From contig NZ_FOZS01000002.1 in assembly GCF_900116205.1 (NCBI RefSeq), positions 806,001 to 870,000 on the forward strand: a stretch of 64,000 nucleotides of DNA. The letters run 5' to 3'. Each line of letters opens with the position of its first letter. Positions within the stretch are counted from its first letter, which is position 1. The notes under the pieces were generated by a model. It did not search any database and was not told the origin of the DNA. It saw nothing but the letters and a program-made list of their open reading frames with translations. The stretch is from Halostagnicola kamekurae (GTDB lineage: Archaea; Halobacteriota; Halobacteria; Halobacteriales; Natrialbaceae). Shown piece by piece: positions 34,188 through 44,004 of the stretch. The position numbers were made by a program, and so were the translations under genes.

Positions 34188-34583
34188 TTACTCGTTCAAA
34201 TGCGATCGGTACCCTTTCGGCTCGAACCCGCGCCGGCAGATGACGCGCTTGCGCCCGACGCTTACGGCGCTGACTTCGTCGTCGTTTTCCATGTCGTCGA
34301 TGACGTCCATTAGGTGTTCCTGGGTCCAGCCGGTCTCCTCGAGGACGGTGTTTTCGTCGACGCGGCCGCCGCGCTTGACGAGCATTCTGAGTACCTTGTC
34401 CTCGTCCGGCAGCTCCCGTTCGTCGACGCCGTACTCCACCTGTTCGGCGTAGCTCAACGTTTCGTCCGCGTCGGTCGCCGAGCGGTCGGTCTCGTCCGCA
34501 GACGACCCCTCGGACGTGCTCGCGTCGGATTCGCCGCTCTTCCAGAGCGACGACAGCCGGGTCCAGATCGCATCAAATGGCAT
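34188..34583 (-). CDS. Winged-helix DNA-binding protein with acidic N-terminus
   Basis: Protein of 131 residues. The first 45 residues are an acidic Ser/Thr/Asp-rich segment after a short amphipathic start (MPFDAIWTRLSSLW). Residues 58-125 are a winged-helix domain: EDKVLRMLVKRGGRVDEN, TVLEETGWTQEHLMDVID (recognition helix), and wing SVGRKRVICRRGF. It resembles haloarchaeal membrane-linked HTH proteins, but here no membrane helix precedes the domain. Confidence 0.75.
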   Translation of the reverse strand: MPFDAIWTRLSSLWKSGESDASTSEGSSADETDRSATDADETLSYAEQVEYGVDERELPDEDKVLRMLVKRGGRVDENTVLEETGWTQEHLMDVIDDMENDDEVSAVSVGRKRVICRRGFEPKGYRSHLNE

Positions 34584-34774
34584 ACGTATTACCCTCCACA
34601 GAGATACTCGGTAGTCAGGCGTACTTCTCCCGTCGTCTTGTGTTTTTCGCGTTTCATATGTAATCCTCGTCGCTGTAATCGGTCTCGTCTACGGTGACGC
34701 CCAGGACGGCGAAAGCCGCCAGCCTTGCGACGTGCAAGGTGACTACGTGGTCGTCAGTTCCGACAGGTCAGCGG

Positions 34775-35005
34775 TCACAAACGTGTGCGAACCTCTCGCA
34801 CGATATCGTCGACGTCGTAGCTGTCGGTCGATTTGTCGAACACGACGTCGCCGTCACATCGGACGACGAACACGCCGTCGGCACCCGTCTCGAGCGTGAC
34901 CGACTCGAGTTGTTGACCGAACGACGTCAAGAGCGCGCGCTGGACGTCGATCGCCCGCGAGAGGAACCCGCACGGGACGCAGTACTCGATTTCGACCGTT
35001 GCCAT
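34775..35005 (-). CDS. Rdx family (SelT/SelW/SelH-like) thioredoxin-fold protein
   Basis: Protein of 76 residues with the CxxC redox pair CVPC at 9-12 right after strand VEIEY, then SRAIDVQRALLTSFG helix, LESVTLETGADGVF strands and a closing helix IVREVRTRL. This is the normal form of the Rdx family, with Cys where vertebrate SelW has selenocysteine. A redox role is inferred; partners are unknown. Confidence 0.88.
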   Translation of the reverse strand: MATVEIEYCVPCGFLSRAIDVQRALLTSFGQQLESVTLETGADGVFVVRCDGDVVFDKSTDSYDVDDIVREVRTRL

Positions 35006-35075
35006 ATGCGTCCGTTCGCGACCCTGCTACAAATCATACCGGGTCTCGTGCCACCGTGTGACCGCGAGTCGCGGC

Positions 35076-35867
35076 TCACCGACGACGGCTTCGGTAGCGC
35101 TCGACGAGGTGCTCGAGCGTCTCGTGGTGGTTCGTCGTGTGCGGCGCGGTCAACGGCGAGATACTGATTCGTCCGTTGACGATGGCGTGGCGGTCGGTCC
35201 CCGGCGGGTCGGAGATCGATTCAGGGTCCATCTCCTCCCAGACGCGGTCCCGGAGTCGAATCGAGCCGTCGTTCATCGTGGCGTCCATCTCGTAGCGTTT
35301 CGACGGGCGGGTGATCTCGACGTCCGCCGGCGCGCCGTCGGGCATCGGCACGTTGACGTTGAGATACGCCGCGTGCTCGAAGATCGCCGTCTCGAGGGCG
35401 TGCTCGGCCAGAAAGGACGTGATCCGCGTCGCCTCTGCGAACGACTCGGCCTCGAGGACGATCTCGTCGAACGAACGGTCACCGGTCGCGGGGACGTACA
35501 GCGAGGTCGCGATCGCGGGCACGTCGAAGAAGGCCGCCTCGACGGCGGCGCTGATCGTTCCCGACCGGCCGAGCACGTACTCGCCGAGGTTCGCGCCGCC
35601 GTTACAGCCCGAGACCACGAGGTCGGGTTCCGGACCGAGTTCGGCCAGCCCCGCGACGACGCAGTCGGAGGGCGTCCCCTCGAGCGCGTAGCCGAGTTCG
35701 TGATCGAACACGTCCGCCTCGTGGGAGATCGATCGACCGACCGCGCTCTGATCGGAACGGGGCGCGACGACGGTGACGTTCGCGACCGCAGACAGCGCGT
35801 CGTAGAGCGCCCGAATGCCGGGGCTGTCGATCCCGTCGTCGTTCGTCAGCAGGATCTCGAGGGCCAT
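35076..35867 (-). CDS. surE: 5'/3'-nucleotidase SurE
   Basis: Survival-protein nucleotidase of 263 residues. The metal-binding start ILLTNDDGIDSPGI is at 5-18, APRSDQSAVGRSIS follows, and the SGCNGGANLGEYVLGRSGT region near 85-103 contributes further ligands. It dephosphorylates nucleoside monophosphates. Length and motif order are normal. It lies downstream of the Rsm22-family gene on the same strand. Confidence 0.93.
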   Translation of the reverse strand: MALEILLTNDDGIDSPGIRALYDALSAVANVTVVAPRSDQSAVGRSISHEADVFDHELGYALEGTPSDCVVAGLAELGPEPDLVVSGCNGGANLGEYVLGRSGTISAAVEAAFFDVPAIATSLYVPATGDRSFDEIVLEAESFAEATRITSFLAEHALETAIFEHAAYLNVNVPMPDGAPADVEITRPSKRYEMDATMNDGSIRLRDRVWEEMDPESISDPPGTDRHAIVNGRISISPLTAPHTTNHHETLEHLVERYRSRRR

Positions 35868-35918
35868 ATCGGTTCGCTCGAAGGGAATCAGGAAAAGCCC
35901 ACCGTTTGGGAACTCGGC

Positions 35919-37454
35919 TCAGACGAGGCGATCGACGACGGTCTCTTCGTCCACGACGAGGTTGTACGCGCCCTCGTCGTCGTTCCAGAGCGCGAGCGCG
36001 CCGTCGAACGAGCAGACCTCCCCGTAGTCGGCTTCGATCAGCGCGCGGTTCATCGCCGTCTCGTTCGTGAGGACCGCGTAGTGCTCGACGTCCTCGCTGC
36101 CGTCGCTGATCTTGAAGACGGGATTGGCCGAACCCCGCCCCTCGTCGTCGCTCAGCGAGTGGCTCAGCTTCGCGGCGACGAGGTCGATCCGGTTCGGCAC
36201 GTGGCGGTCCATCTCGGCCATCTTGGCCCACGACCCCGACTCGAGCGACAGATCGATTTCGCGCTTTCCGTCGCGTCGCAGAATCGAGGCGGAAAACTGG
36301 ACGTCGACGTTGACGAACTCGCCGGGCGCGTACGCCTCGTCGGTTTCGTCGGCGGCGTCCTCGAGCCGTCGTTGAAACGTCGGGACCGCGAGGTCGGGCC
36401 GGACGTCGAACGACCAGCCGCGATCGGAGGGCCGTTCGCCCGGCCAGAGCCGAACGGCGGGCCCGTAGACGGTGATCGTCTCGCCCTCGCGGTTCGACGG
36501 GTCCGCCTGTCGCCATCCGAGCGTCTCTCCCGCTCCGATCGCGTCGTCTTCGACCCGCCGCTCGAGCCGGCGAAGCTGGATGCTCGTCTGCTTGTCCGCC
36601 GGGGCAATCGCGACCACCGCCCCGTCGGGCGCGAGTACCTCCATCGCGGACCTGAGGACGGTCTCCGGCTCCTCGAGTTCGCTCAGGACGTTCGCGATCA
36701 CGACGAGGTCGAAGCCGTCGTCCGCTCGCGTCGGATCGAACGCCTCGCTGCTCGCGGCGGCCGGATCGAACGTCTCGACGGTCGTTCGATGCACCGTCGT
36801 GTGGACGTTTCGGCCCGTCTCCTCGAGGAGTGCCTCGAGCACGTCCGCCGCGGCGGCACTCGGCTCGACCGCGTGGTACTCGAGTAGCGAGTCGTCGGGC
36901 AGGAAGTCCGCCAGTCCGAGCGCGGGGCCGCCGACGCCGGCGCCGATATCGAGCACGCGGAGGTTTCGCCCGAGCAAACCGCGCGCCGCCAGCGAATCGA
37001 GGGCGTACTGCGTAGCGGCGTAGTAGCCCGGCAGGTGATAGATCGCGTACCCGGCCGCGACGTCTTCGTCGTACTCGACGGGCGCGCCCTCGAGGTACTG
37101 CGCTTTGAACCGGCGGATCGTCGAGCGGAGGAGATCGCCCGCCGCGCCCTCGGCCCAGTTCGGCCCGTACCGGTCCGCCAGAAGCGACTCCACCCGCTTT
37201 TCGTACGCCGGCGGAAACCGCTCGACGGGCCCACGACGGGGCGAAACCGGGTCGTCGCCGGCGGGGACGAAGGTGCCGTCCTCTCGCTCTAACAACTCGA
37301 GGTCCGCCGCCTGTTCGCGCAGATCCTGCCGGACGACGGCGGGGTGGGGCGTGTCCTCGACGTACTCGCAGATCTCCTCCGGATCGATCGGTCTGACGTT
37401 GCGGAGGTACTTCGCGTTCGACCGGACGGCCTCGCGTCGCTCGCTCACGTTCAT
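35919..37454 (-). CDS. Rsm22-family class I SAM methyltransferase
   Basis: Protein of 511 residues from ATG 37454 (MNVSERREAVRSNAKYLR); an in-frame start at 37544 lies inside the tyrA gene. After a helical N-domain, the SAM site is LRVLDIGAGVGGPALGLADF near 163-182, with FDLVVIANVLSELEEPE near 235-251 as the motif IV region and DGAVVAIAPADKQ following. A C-terminal beta domain begins near 350. Rsm22 acts on the small-subunit rRNA or ribosome assembly in mitochondria; I see no clear cysteine cluster here. Its start overlaps the end of tyrA by 4 nt. Confidence 0.8.
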   Translation of the reverse strand: MNVSERREAVRSNAKYLRNVRPIDPEEICEYVEDTPHPAVVRQDLREQAADLELLEREDGTFVPAGDDPVSPRRGPVERFPPAYEKRVESLLADRYGPNWAEGAAGDLLRSTIRRFKAQYLEGAPVEYDEDVAAGYAIYHLPGYYAATQYALDSLAARGLLGRNLRVLDIGAGVGGPALGLADFLPDDSLLEYHAVEPSAAAADVLEALLEETGRNVHTTVHRTTVETFDPAAASSEAFDPTRADDGFDLVVIANVLSELEEPETVLRSAMEVLAPDGAVVAIAPADKQTSIQLRRLERRVEDDAIGAGETLGWRQADPSNREGETITVYGPAVRLWPGERPSDRGWSFDVRPDLAVPTFQRRLEDAADETDEAYAPGEFVNVDVQFSASILRRDGKREIDLSLESGSWAKMAEMDRHVPNRIDLVAAKLSHSLSDDEGRGSANPVFKISDGSEDVEHYAVLTNETAMNRALIEADYGEVCSFDGALALWNDDEGAYNLVVDEETVVDRLV

Positions 37455-38269
37455 TCCGGATCGCCTCCCTCGTGGCTCGCGTCGGCGGCGTCGGCGGTCC
37501 GATCCCTGTCCGCAACCGACCCCGGCGTCGTATCCTCGCGCCACCGTTCAGCGATCGACTCGTACAGCCGTTCGAACTCCTCGCCGTCCGCCTCGGCGAT
37601 CTGTGCCGCGGCGTCGGCGACGGCGTCCGCGCCGTCGAAGGTCCGCTGAATCTCCCCGTAGACGTGCGGGGTTCCGCCCGTCACCGTCTTCGCGAGGTCC
37701 TCGATACCGTCGTAGACCGGCGTTTCGAACCCGTCGGGAACCTCCCGAGCGGCGAGCGCGAACGCGAGGATCGCCGCGTGGGTCCGTGCCTGAATCGTCT
37801 CCATGGCCTCGTCGTGTTCCGCGACCGTCGTCTCGAGCAGGTCGTTCCCGGCGGCCGTGAGGTCCTCGAGCAACCGCTCGGTCGTCTGCCCGTTCGCTTC
37901 GCGAACGACCGCGACCGTCCCCGGTGCCCGCTCGGGGGCGAAAAGCGGGTGGAGACTGACGCGCTCGATATCGCTCGCGTGGGCGTTCATCGCTTCGATC
38001 GGAGCCGCCATCACGCCCGACACGTCGAGGATCGCCCGCTCTGCGACCGGCGCGTACTCGGCGACCGCCTCGCCGACGTGGGCCATCGGGACGGCGAGAC
38101 AGACGGCGTCGTACCCCCCTTCGTTCTCGAGATCCGCGACGCGTCCGTTCGTCGCCGCCGCTGCGTCCGCCGCAGCGTCGGGATCGATATCCGTGTACGC
38201 GATCGTCGCGTCGACGGCGCTACCGAACCAGGTCCCCATCGATCCGCCGCCGACGATCAGTACGTCCAT
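37451..38269 (-). CDS. tyrA: Prephenate dehydrogenase
   Basis: NAD(P)-dependent enzyme of 272 residues of tyrosine synthesis, converting prephenate to 4-hydroxyphenylpyruvate. The Rossmann start is VLIVGGGSMGTWFG at 3-16. DVSGVMAAPIEAM near 82-94 and the substrate His in RVSLHPLFAPERAPG near 103-117 match archaeal TyrA. A helical dimerisation domain follows (HAAILAFALAAREVP). The C-terminal 30 residues are an acidic tail. It leads a two- to three-gene run with the Rsm22-family gene and surE. Confidence 0.9.
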   Translation of the reverse strand: MDVLIVGGGSMGTWFGSAVDATIAYTDIDPDAAADAAAATNGRVADLENEGGYDAVCLAVPMAHVGEAVAEYAPVAERAILDVSGVMAAPIEAMNAHASDIERVSLHPLFAPERAPGTVAVVREANGQTTERLLEDLTAAGNDLLETTVAEHDEAMETIQARTHAAILAFALAAREVPDGFETPVYDGIEDLAKTVTGGTPHVYGEIQRTFDGADAVADAAAQIAEADGEEFERLYESIAERWREDTTPGSVADRDRTADAADASHEGGDPE

Positions 38270-38451
38270 CGGAACCCACTACCCGCCGACGTTGCAAAAA
38301 CGGTTCGATCGACGGCGTTTCGGGCGCTCGAAAGCGTACGAGGGCGGTCGAGTCGTCGACGAATCCTCGGCGCTCGCCGATTGGAAGACGGCGTTCTCCG
38401 ATCGACGGACCGGGGAATGGTTCTTTCACCGTGGCACCCATCCCTGCGGGT

Positions 38452-38904
38452 ATGTACGACTCGATTCTCGTGGGGACCGACGGGAGCGACGACGCCTCGG
38501 CCGCCGTGCGAGACGCCGTGTCGCTGGCTCGAGCGCTCGAGGTCCCGCTGTACGGCGTCGCCGTCGTCGAAACCCGAACGGCGTACGATACCGGCCTCGT
38601 CGACCCCGAGGAGGCCGAAGAACGGCTTCGGGCTCGGGCACAGGACTCCCTCGAGGCCCTCGAGCGGGCGGCGTCGGACGCGGGCGTGTCGGTCACCACG
38701 TCGGTGCGGAGCGGGCCGCCCCACGAGGAGATTCTGGCGTACGCCGACGAACGCGACGTCGGGCTGGTCGTCGTCGGCTCACACGGCCGGTCGTCGTTTC
38801 GACGGGCGCTACTCGGGAGCACGGTCGATGCGATCCTTCGGCTCTCCGAGCGACCGGTCCTCGTCGTCGACGACGAGGACGCCGCTGCGGGCGACTCGAG
38901 CTAA
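38452..38904 (+). CDS. Universal stress protein
   Basis: UspA domain of 150 residues from ATG 38452 (MYDSILVGTDGSDDAS). The ATP-binding loop is VVGSHGRSSFRRALLGSTVD, which fits G-2x-G-9x-GS exactly, then PVLVVDD. First of the USP genes around the acetate locus. Confidence 0.92.
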   Translation: MYDSILVGTDGSDDASAAVRDAVSLARALEVPLYGVAVVETRTAYDTGLVDPEEAEERLRARAQDSLEALERAASDAGVSVTTSVRSGPPHEEILAYADERDVGLVVVGSHGRSSFRRALLGSTVDAILRLSERPVLVVDDEDAAAGDSS

Positions 38905-38980
38905 TATCTGCCCCGACGGCGTCACGGGGGCGGCCCGGTCGGGGCGAAGGTTTACTGTCGTCGTCGTGAATTACCGCACT

Positions 38981-39427
38981 ATGACACTACTCGCTCCCTA
39001 CGACGGGTCGGAGCTGGCGACCAGCGCGCTCGAGAAGGCGACCGAGTTCAGCGACATGTTAGACGAGGAACTCGTCGTCCTGACGGTGATTCCTGACGAC
39101 GCGGAGTACGCACAGGAACGCGGCTGGATCACTCGAGGCGAGCCGTTCGACGCCGATGCCATCGCCGACGGTATCCGCGACCGCGCGCTGTCGGTCGCGC
39201 CGTCGGCGACGTTCCGAACCGAACGGGTCGACTCGGACGAGCCGACCGCGACGGCGACTACGGACGTCGTCCGCGCGATTCGACTCGTCGCCGGGGAACT
39301 CGAGGCCTCCGTCGTCTTCATCGGCTCGGAGAACGCCGGCTCGGTCATCGCGCCGCTCTCGAGCGTCGGCAGCCCCGTCGCGAACGACCAGCGCTACGAC
39401 GTGTACGTCGTTCGGCACACGGACTGA
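38981..39427 (+). CDS. Universal stress protein-like, degenerate nucleotide loop
   Basis: Protein of 148 residues. The N-terminal strand MTLLAPYDGSELATSALEKA and the overall fold fit UspA. The C-terminal loop is FIGSENAGSVIAPLSSVGSP, without the normal G-2x-G-9x-G spacing, so ATP binding may be lost. It is 77 bp after the previous USP gene and 129 bp before acs. Confidence 0.8.
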   Translation: MTLLAPYDGSELATSALEKATEFSDMLDEELVVLTVIPDDAEYAQERGWITRGEPFDADAIADGIRDRALSVAPSATFRTERVDSDEPTATATTDVVRAIRLVAGELEASVVFIGSENAGSVIAPLSSVGSPVANDQRYDVYVVRHTD

Positions 39428-39555
39428 GTCGGATCGACGGTTGGTCGGTGAGTACGACGCCGCAGGGCGTTCGCCGGCGGAGCGACGAAACCGGCAAGAA
39501 ACACGCAAGTCGACAGAACGTTTATTCGTCTCTCGTCCGTCGATTGGAACAAGAT

Positions 39556-41529
39556 ATGGTCGACCCGAACGGGTGGGACCGAGACGTGTCCGCGCCCACC
39601 GGCCCGCAACACAGCCCGCCGGACTCGTTCGTTTCGCAGGCGAACGTCTCCGACGCCGACGTGTACGCGACGTTCGAAGACACCTGGCCGGAGTGTTGGG
39701 AACGGGCGGCCGAGTTGCTCGAGTGGGACCGTTCCTACGACACCGTTCTCGAGACAGCGGACGCGCCCTTTTACCGCTGGTTCGATGGCGGTCGGCTCAA
39801 CGCGTCGTACAACTGCCTCGACCGTCACGTCGAGTCGGGGCGGAAGAACCACGCCGCGATCCGCTGGGAGGGAAAACACGGCGAGACGCGGACCTACACC
39901 TACCGGGACCTGTACGTCGAGGTCAACGAGTGTGCCGCTGCGTTGCGATCGCTCGGCGTCGAGGAAGACGACGTCGTGACGATCTACCTGCCGATGATCC
40001 CGGAGCTGCCGATCGCGATGCTGGCCTGTGCCCGCATCGGCGCGCCCCACTCGGTGGTGTTCGCCGGGCTCTCGGCCGACGCGCTGTCGACGCGCATGGA
40101 CGCGGCCAGTTCGGAGTACCTGCTCACCTGCGACGGCTACTACCGCCGCGGCGACGCGTTCAACCAAAAGAGCAAGGCCGACAACGCCGTGATCGATCTC
40201 GATCAGGACGTCGAGACCGTCGTCGTCGACCGACTCGGCGAGGACCTCCCCCACGTGCTCGGCGAGAACGAACGGGACTATCACGAGTTGCTCGAGGAGT
40301 TCTACGGGGAGACGGTCGAGCCGGTCTCGCGCGACGCCGACGACATGCTGTTCGTCATGTACACCTCCGGGACGACGGGCGAACCGAAAGGCGTCGTCCA
40401 CGCGACCGGGGGGTACCTGACGAACGTCGCCTGGACGAGCCACGCCGTCCTCGACATCAAACCGGAGGACACCTACTGGTGTGCCGCGGACATCGGCTGG
40501 ATCACCGGCCACTCCTACATCGTCTACGGCCCGCTCGCGCTCGGGACGACCACCGTCCTCTACGAGGGGTCGCCCGACTATCCCGACCGCGATCGACTCT
40601 GGGAGATCGTCGACAGGAACGCGGTCGACGTCTTCTATACCGCGCCGACGGCTATCCGCGCGTTCATGAAGTGGGGCGAGGAGTATCCGAATCGCCACGA
40701 TCTCTCCTCGCTACGCCTGCTCGGGAGCGTCGGCGAGCCGATCAGTCCGCGCCCGTGGGAGTGGTACCACGAGCACGTCGGCAACGGAGACTGCCCAATC
40801 GTCGACACCTGGTGGCAGACCGAAACCGGCGGGATCGCCGTCTCGACGCTCCCGGGGGTCGACGAGATGAAACCCGGCGCGGCGGGCCCGTCGCTTCCCG
40901 GAATCGACGCTCGAGTCGTCGGCGCCGGCGGCGAGCCCGTCGAGCCAGGTCAGGCGGGCTACCTGACCCTCGCCCAGCCGTGGCCCGGGATGGTCAAGAC
41001 GCTCTACGAGGGCGACGACCGGTTCGTCGAGGAGTACTGGCGGCGGTTTTCCGATCCCGAGGCCGACGAGTGGGTCTACTTCAGCGGCGACGCGGCCCGG
41101 GTCGACGAGGACGGCTACATCACCGTCCTCGGCCGCGTCGACGACGTCATCAACCTCGCGGGTCACCGGCTGAGCACGATGGAGATCGAAGGGGCGATCG
41201 CGGACACCGACGGCGTCGCCGAAGCAGCCGTCGTCGGTCGGACCGCCGACTCGAGCGACACCGAAATCTACGCGTACGTGAGCACCGAGCGCCGCGTCGA
41301 CGACGAGGCGGCCGTCCGTTCTCGGATCGAATCGAGCATCGAAAGTGCGATCGGCCCGCTGGCGCTGCCGGAAGCGATCGTCTTCACGCCGGAACTGCCC
41401 AAGACGCGTTCGGGCAAGATACTCCGTCGACTCCTCGAGGACGTGGCGAACGGCGAGGAACTGGGCGATACGAGCGCCCTTCGAAACCCCGAGATCGTCG
41501 GCGAAATCCAATCCGCCTCGCGGGAGTGA
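39556..41529 (+). CDS. acs: Acetate-CoA ligase (AMP-forming), first copy
   Basis: Acetyl-CoA synthetase of 657 residues from ATG 39556 (MVDPNGWDRDVS); the in-frame ATG at 39448 gives a basic leader and overlaps the likely TATA box TTTATTC near 39520. Adenylation motifs: YTSGTTGEPKGVVH near 270-284, TWWQTETGG near 418-426, YFSGDAARVDEDGYITVLGR near 510-530, then the PKTRSGKILRR catalytic lysine near the C-terminus. It activates acetate through acetyl-AMP. A second, clearly related copy lies 2.8 kb downstream. Confidence 0.92.
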   Translation: MVDPNGWDRDVSAPTGPQHSPPDSFVSQANVSDADVYATFEDTWPECWERAAELLEWDRSYDTVLETADAPFYRWFDGGRLNASYNCLDRHVESGRKNHAAIRWEGKHGETRTYTYRDLYVEVNECAAALRSLGVEEDDVVTIYLPMIPELPIAMLACARIGAPHSVVFAGLSADALSTRMDAASSEYLLTCDGYYRRGDAFNQKSKADNAVIDLDQDVETVVVDRLGEDLPHVLGENERDYHELLEEFYGETVEPVSRDADDMLFVMYTSGTTGEPKGVVHATGGYLTNVAWTSHAVLDIKPEDTYWCAADIGWITGHSYIVYGPLALGTTTVLYEGSPDYPDRDRLWEIVDRNAVDVFYTAPTAIRAFMKWGEEYPNRHDLSSLRLLGSVGEPISPRPWEWYHEHVGNGDCPIVDTWWQTETGGIAVSTLPGVDEMKPGAAGPSLPGIDARVVGAGGEPVEPGQAGYLTLAQPWPGMVKTLYEGDDRFVEEYWRRFSDPEADEWVYFSGDAARVDEDGYITVLGRVDDVINLAGHRLSTMEIEGAIADTDGVAEAAVVGRTADSSDTEIYAYVSTERRVDDEAAVRSRIESSIESAIGPLALPEAIVFTPELPKTRSGKILRRLLEDVANGEELGDTSALRNPEIVGEIQSASRE

Positions 41530-41682
41530 CGGGACCGAACGTGTCGGTCGTTTCGTCTCTCTCGAATCCTCGAAACGAAACTCGAGAGCTGATTCGCTGC
41601 TATCGAGTGATCGATTGAAAAGGAGGTGATTCTGGCGAACGAGTCGATACTACTATGTTCGTCGTCGTAGAAAGCGCGAAGC

Positions 41683-44004
41683 ATGACGCTCGCGGAGCCC
41701 GATTCGCCGACGCTGACGGCCGACCGGTACGACCGGCTTCTCGAGGCCGCGGAAACGTATCGGGAAGCGCTCGTCGTCAGGCTCTGTGGGGAGGTCGGCG
41801 TTCGTCCCGCCGAACTCGCGCGACTCTCGAGCGACGACATCGATCGAGTCGGAACGGATCCGCCGCGATACCTACTCAGGATTCCGCCCGAAGAGAGCGA
41901 GTCGAACGCGGGTCTGGAGGCCCCAGCCGAGCGGACGCGGACCGCCTATCTCCCGACTGAAATACGCCGAGAGCTAGAGCGCTACGTTCGGAGCAACGGT
42001 ATCGGAGACGCGGATCGGATTTTTTCGGTGACGCCGCGACGCCTTCAGATGCTCGTCGCCGACGTCGCCGACCGGGCGGGCGAGCGCGCGAACGACGAGT
42101 CGCTCTCGTCCGTCTCCTCGAGCGACCTGCGGCGATACTTCGCGCGATCGTCGCTGGTCGACCACGAGATCGATCCGCGGGTGGTAAAGACGGCGGGTGG
42201 ATGGCAGAGCTTCGAAGCGCTCGAGGCGTATCTCTCGGAACCGACGGACGAGGCGATCGTAAACGCGTTCGAGACCGTCGAGGACGGAACCCGATCGACC
42301 GAGAACACCGCGGTGAGAGACGACGATGGCCTCGTCAAGTCGATACTGGCCGCGACCGATCGGTGTGCGCTCGTTAGACTGGATGCCGACGGCTACGTCG
42401 AACGCTGGAACCGAAGCGCCGCGTCGACCCTCGGATTCGACGCCGGCGAGATCGTCGGCACGCACGCGTCCGCTTTTTATGCCGATGACGAATCCGCCCT
42501 CGAGAGTAAACTCTCCGAGGCGACGTCCGAGTCGCCCGTCGAGGACGATAGCTGGTTCGTCCGCCGGGACGGGAGTCGCTTTCGAGCGACCGAACTCATC
42601 GTTCCCCTCCGCGAAGGGCCGGAAGACGGTGGGTTCGGCCTGCTCGTCCACGATATCTCGACGTATCACGACCGACTCGAGTCAGAACGCTCGAGGAACG
42701 ATCGACTCGAGGGATTCGACGCGGTCGCCCGTCGATTCCGGGCCGTAGCCCAGGGACTCCTGTCGGCCTCGACCCACGACGAGGTCGAGACCGAGTGCTG
42801 TCGCGCCCTCGTCGACGGGCCGGCCTATCGATATGCCTGGATCGATCGGACGGGTCGAACGGGCAAACGGACGAACTGGCGCACCTCGAGCGCTATCAGT
42901 CCTGGAGGAGCCGATCGGTTGCGTCCCGATACGTGGGGCGATGGAGCCGCGACGGCCGACGCCAATCGCGGATCGGACACCGGCGGACTCGACGGCGAGT
43001 CGGCCTCGAACTCGAGCGGTCGATCCGTCCGTTCCGACGGGAGACCCGACGACGCGGGCGGTCCCAGTGAGACGCCGCCGGCCGGGTCGGATGGCGAGCC
43101 GCCAGCCGAACGGACGGTCGTCACGGACGTCGCTGGACGGGTCGACGAGGAGTACGTCGAGGGAACGCTCGCCCGCGTTTGTGTCTCGTACGGGGACACC
43201 GTCTACGGGACGCTCTCTGTCGTCACAGACCGCGAGGACGCCTTCGACCGGAACGAACTCGACTGGCTCGAGACGATCGGGCGGCAGGTCGGGTACGCCA
43301 TCGCGGCCGTTCGCCGGCGCAACCTCCTGCTGTCGGATACAGTCGTCGAACTCGAGTTCGTCTGCCGAGACGAGCAGTCTTTCTTCGTCGACGCGTCCGC
43401 CCAGCTCGATTGCCGGTTCGAAATCGACTCGTTCGTCCCCGTCTCCGAGTCGACGCAGCTCTACTACGTGACGCTGCAGGACGGCTCGCCGGCCACGGTG
43501 TTCGAACTGGCCGAGTCCGATCCGGGGATCGGCGACTGTCGGTTGATCGAAACCTACGAGGACGGCTGGCGCGTCGAGTTCATCGTCGAGGGCTCGTGTC
43601 CGACGCTGACGCTCACCGAGTACGGCGTGACCGTTCTCGAGTCCGTCGTCGAGAATGGGGAGGCGACGATCGCCGCCGAGTGTGCGGGCGGTGCCGATCT
43701 CCGGACGATCGTCGACGGGCTGCGCTCGGTCTTTCCGGACTCCGAACTCGCCGGCAAACGAGAGGTCGAACGGACCGTCCAGACGGCCGCCGAGTTCCGT
43801 AACGGGCTCGCAGATCGACTCACGGATCGACAGGAATCGGCCCTGCGGGCGGCGTACTTCGGCGGGTACTACGACTGGCCGCGAGAGAGCACCGCCGAGG
43901 AGGTCGCGGACGCGATGGGTGTTTCCTCGCCGACGCTGCACAACCACTTGCGGAAGGGACAGCACGAACTTCTCCGGACGTTTTTCGACGCCGGCAGTGA
44001 ATAA
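41683..44004 (+). CDS. Bat-type (bacterioopsin activator) regulator with recombinase-like N-domain
   Basis: Multidomain regulator of 773 residues. Residues 1-190 look like a tyrosine-recombinase catalytic fold: VGVRPAELARLSSDDID (Arg41), SSDLRRYF (Arg150, with Ser147 where His is usual), AGGWQSFEALEAYL (Trp174, Tyr183). Residues about 216-330 are a PAS domain (LVRLDADGYVERWN). A GAF-like domain from about 345 is interrupted by a low-complexity insertion near 410-475. A Bat-specific region follows. The C-terminus (about 711-770) is the HTH_10 domain: LTDRQESALRAAYFGGYY then SSPTLHNHLRKGQHELL. Placed between two acs genes, it may sense acetate or redox state and regulate them. Confidence 0.85.
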   Translation: MTLAEPDSPTLTADRYDRLLEAAETYREALVVRLCGEVGVRPAELARLSSDDIDRVGTDPPRYLLRIPPEESESNAGLEAPAERTRTAYLPTEIRRELERYVRSNGIGDADRIFSVTPRRLQMLVADVADRAGERANDESLSSVSSSDLRRYFARSSLVDHEIDPRVVKTAGGWQSFEALEAYLSEPTDEAIVNAFETVEDGTRSTENTAVRDDDGLVKSILAATDRCALVRLDADGYVERWNRSAASTLGFDAGEIVGTHASAFYADDESALESKLSEATSESPVEDDSWFVRRDGSRFRATELIVPLREGPEDGGFGLLVHDISTYHDRLESERSRNDRLEGFDAVARRFRAVAQGLLSASTHDEVETECCRALVDGPAYRYAWIDRTGRTGKRTNWRTSSAISPGGADRLRPDTWGDGAATADANRGSDTGGLDGESASNSSGRSVRSDGRPDDAGGPSETPPAGSDGEPPAERTVVTDVAGRVDEEYVEGTLARVCVSYGDTVYGTLSVVTDREDAFDRNELDWLETIGRQVGYAIAAVRRRNLLLSDTVVELEFVCRDEQSFFVDASAQLDCRFEIDSFVPVSESTQLYYVTLQDGSPATVFELAESDPGIGDCRLIETYEDGWRVEFIVEGSCPTLTLTEYGVTVLESVVENGEATIAAECAGGADLRTIVDGLRSVFPDSELAGKREVERTVQTAAEFRNGLADRLTDRQESALRAAYFGGYYDWPRESTAEEVADAMGVSSPTLHNHLRKGQHELLRTFFDAGSE

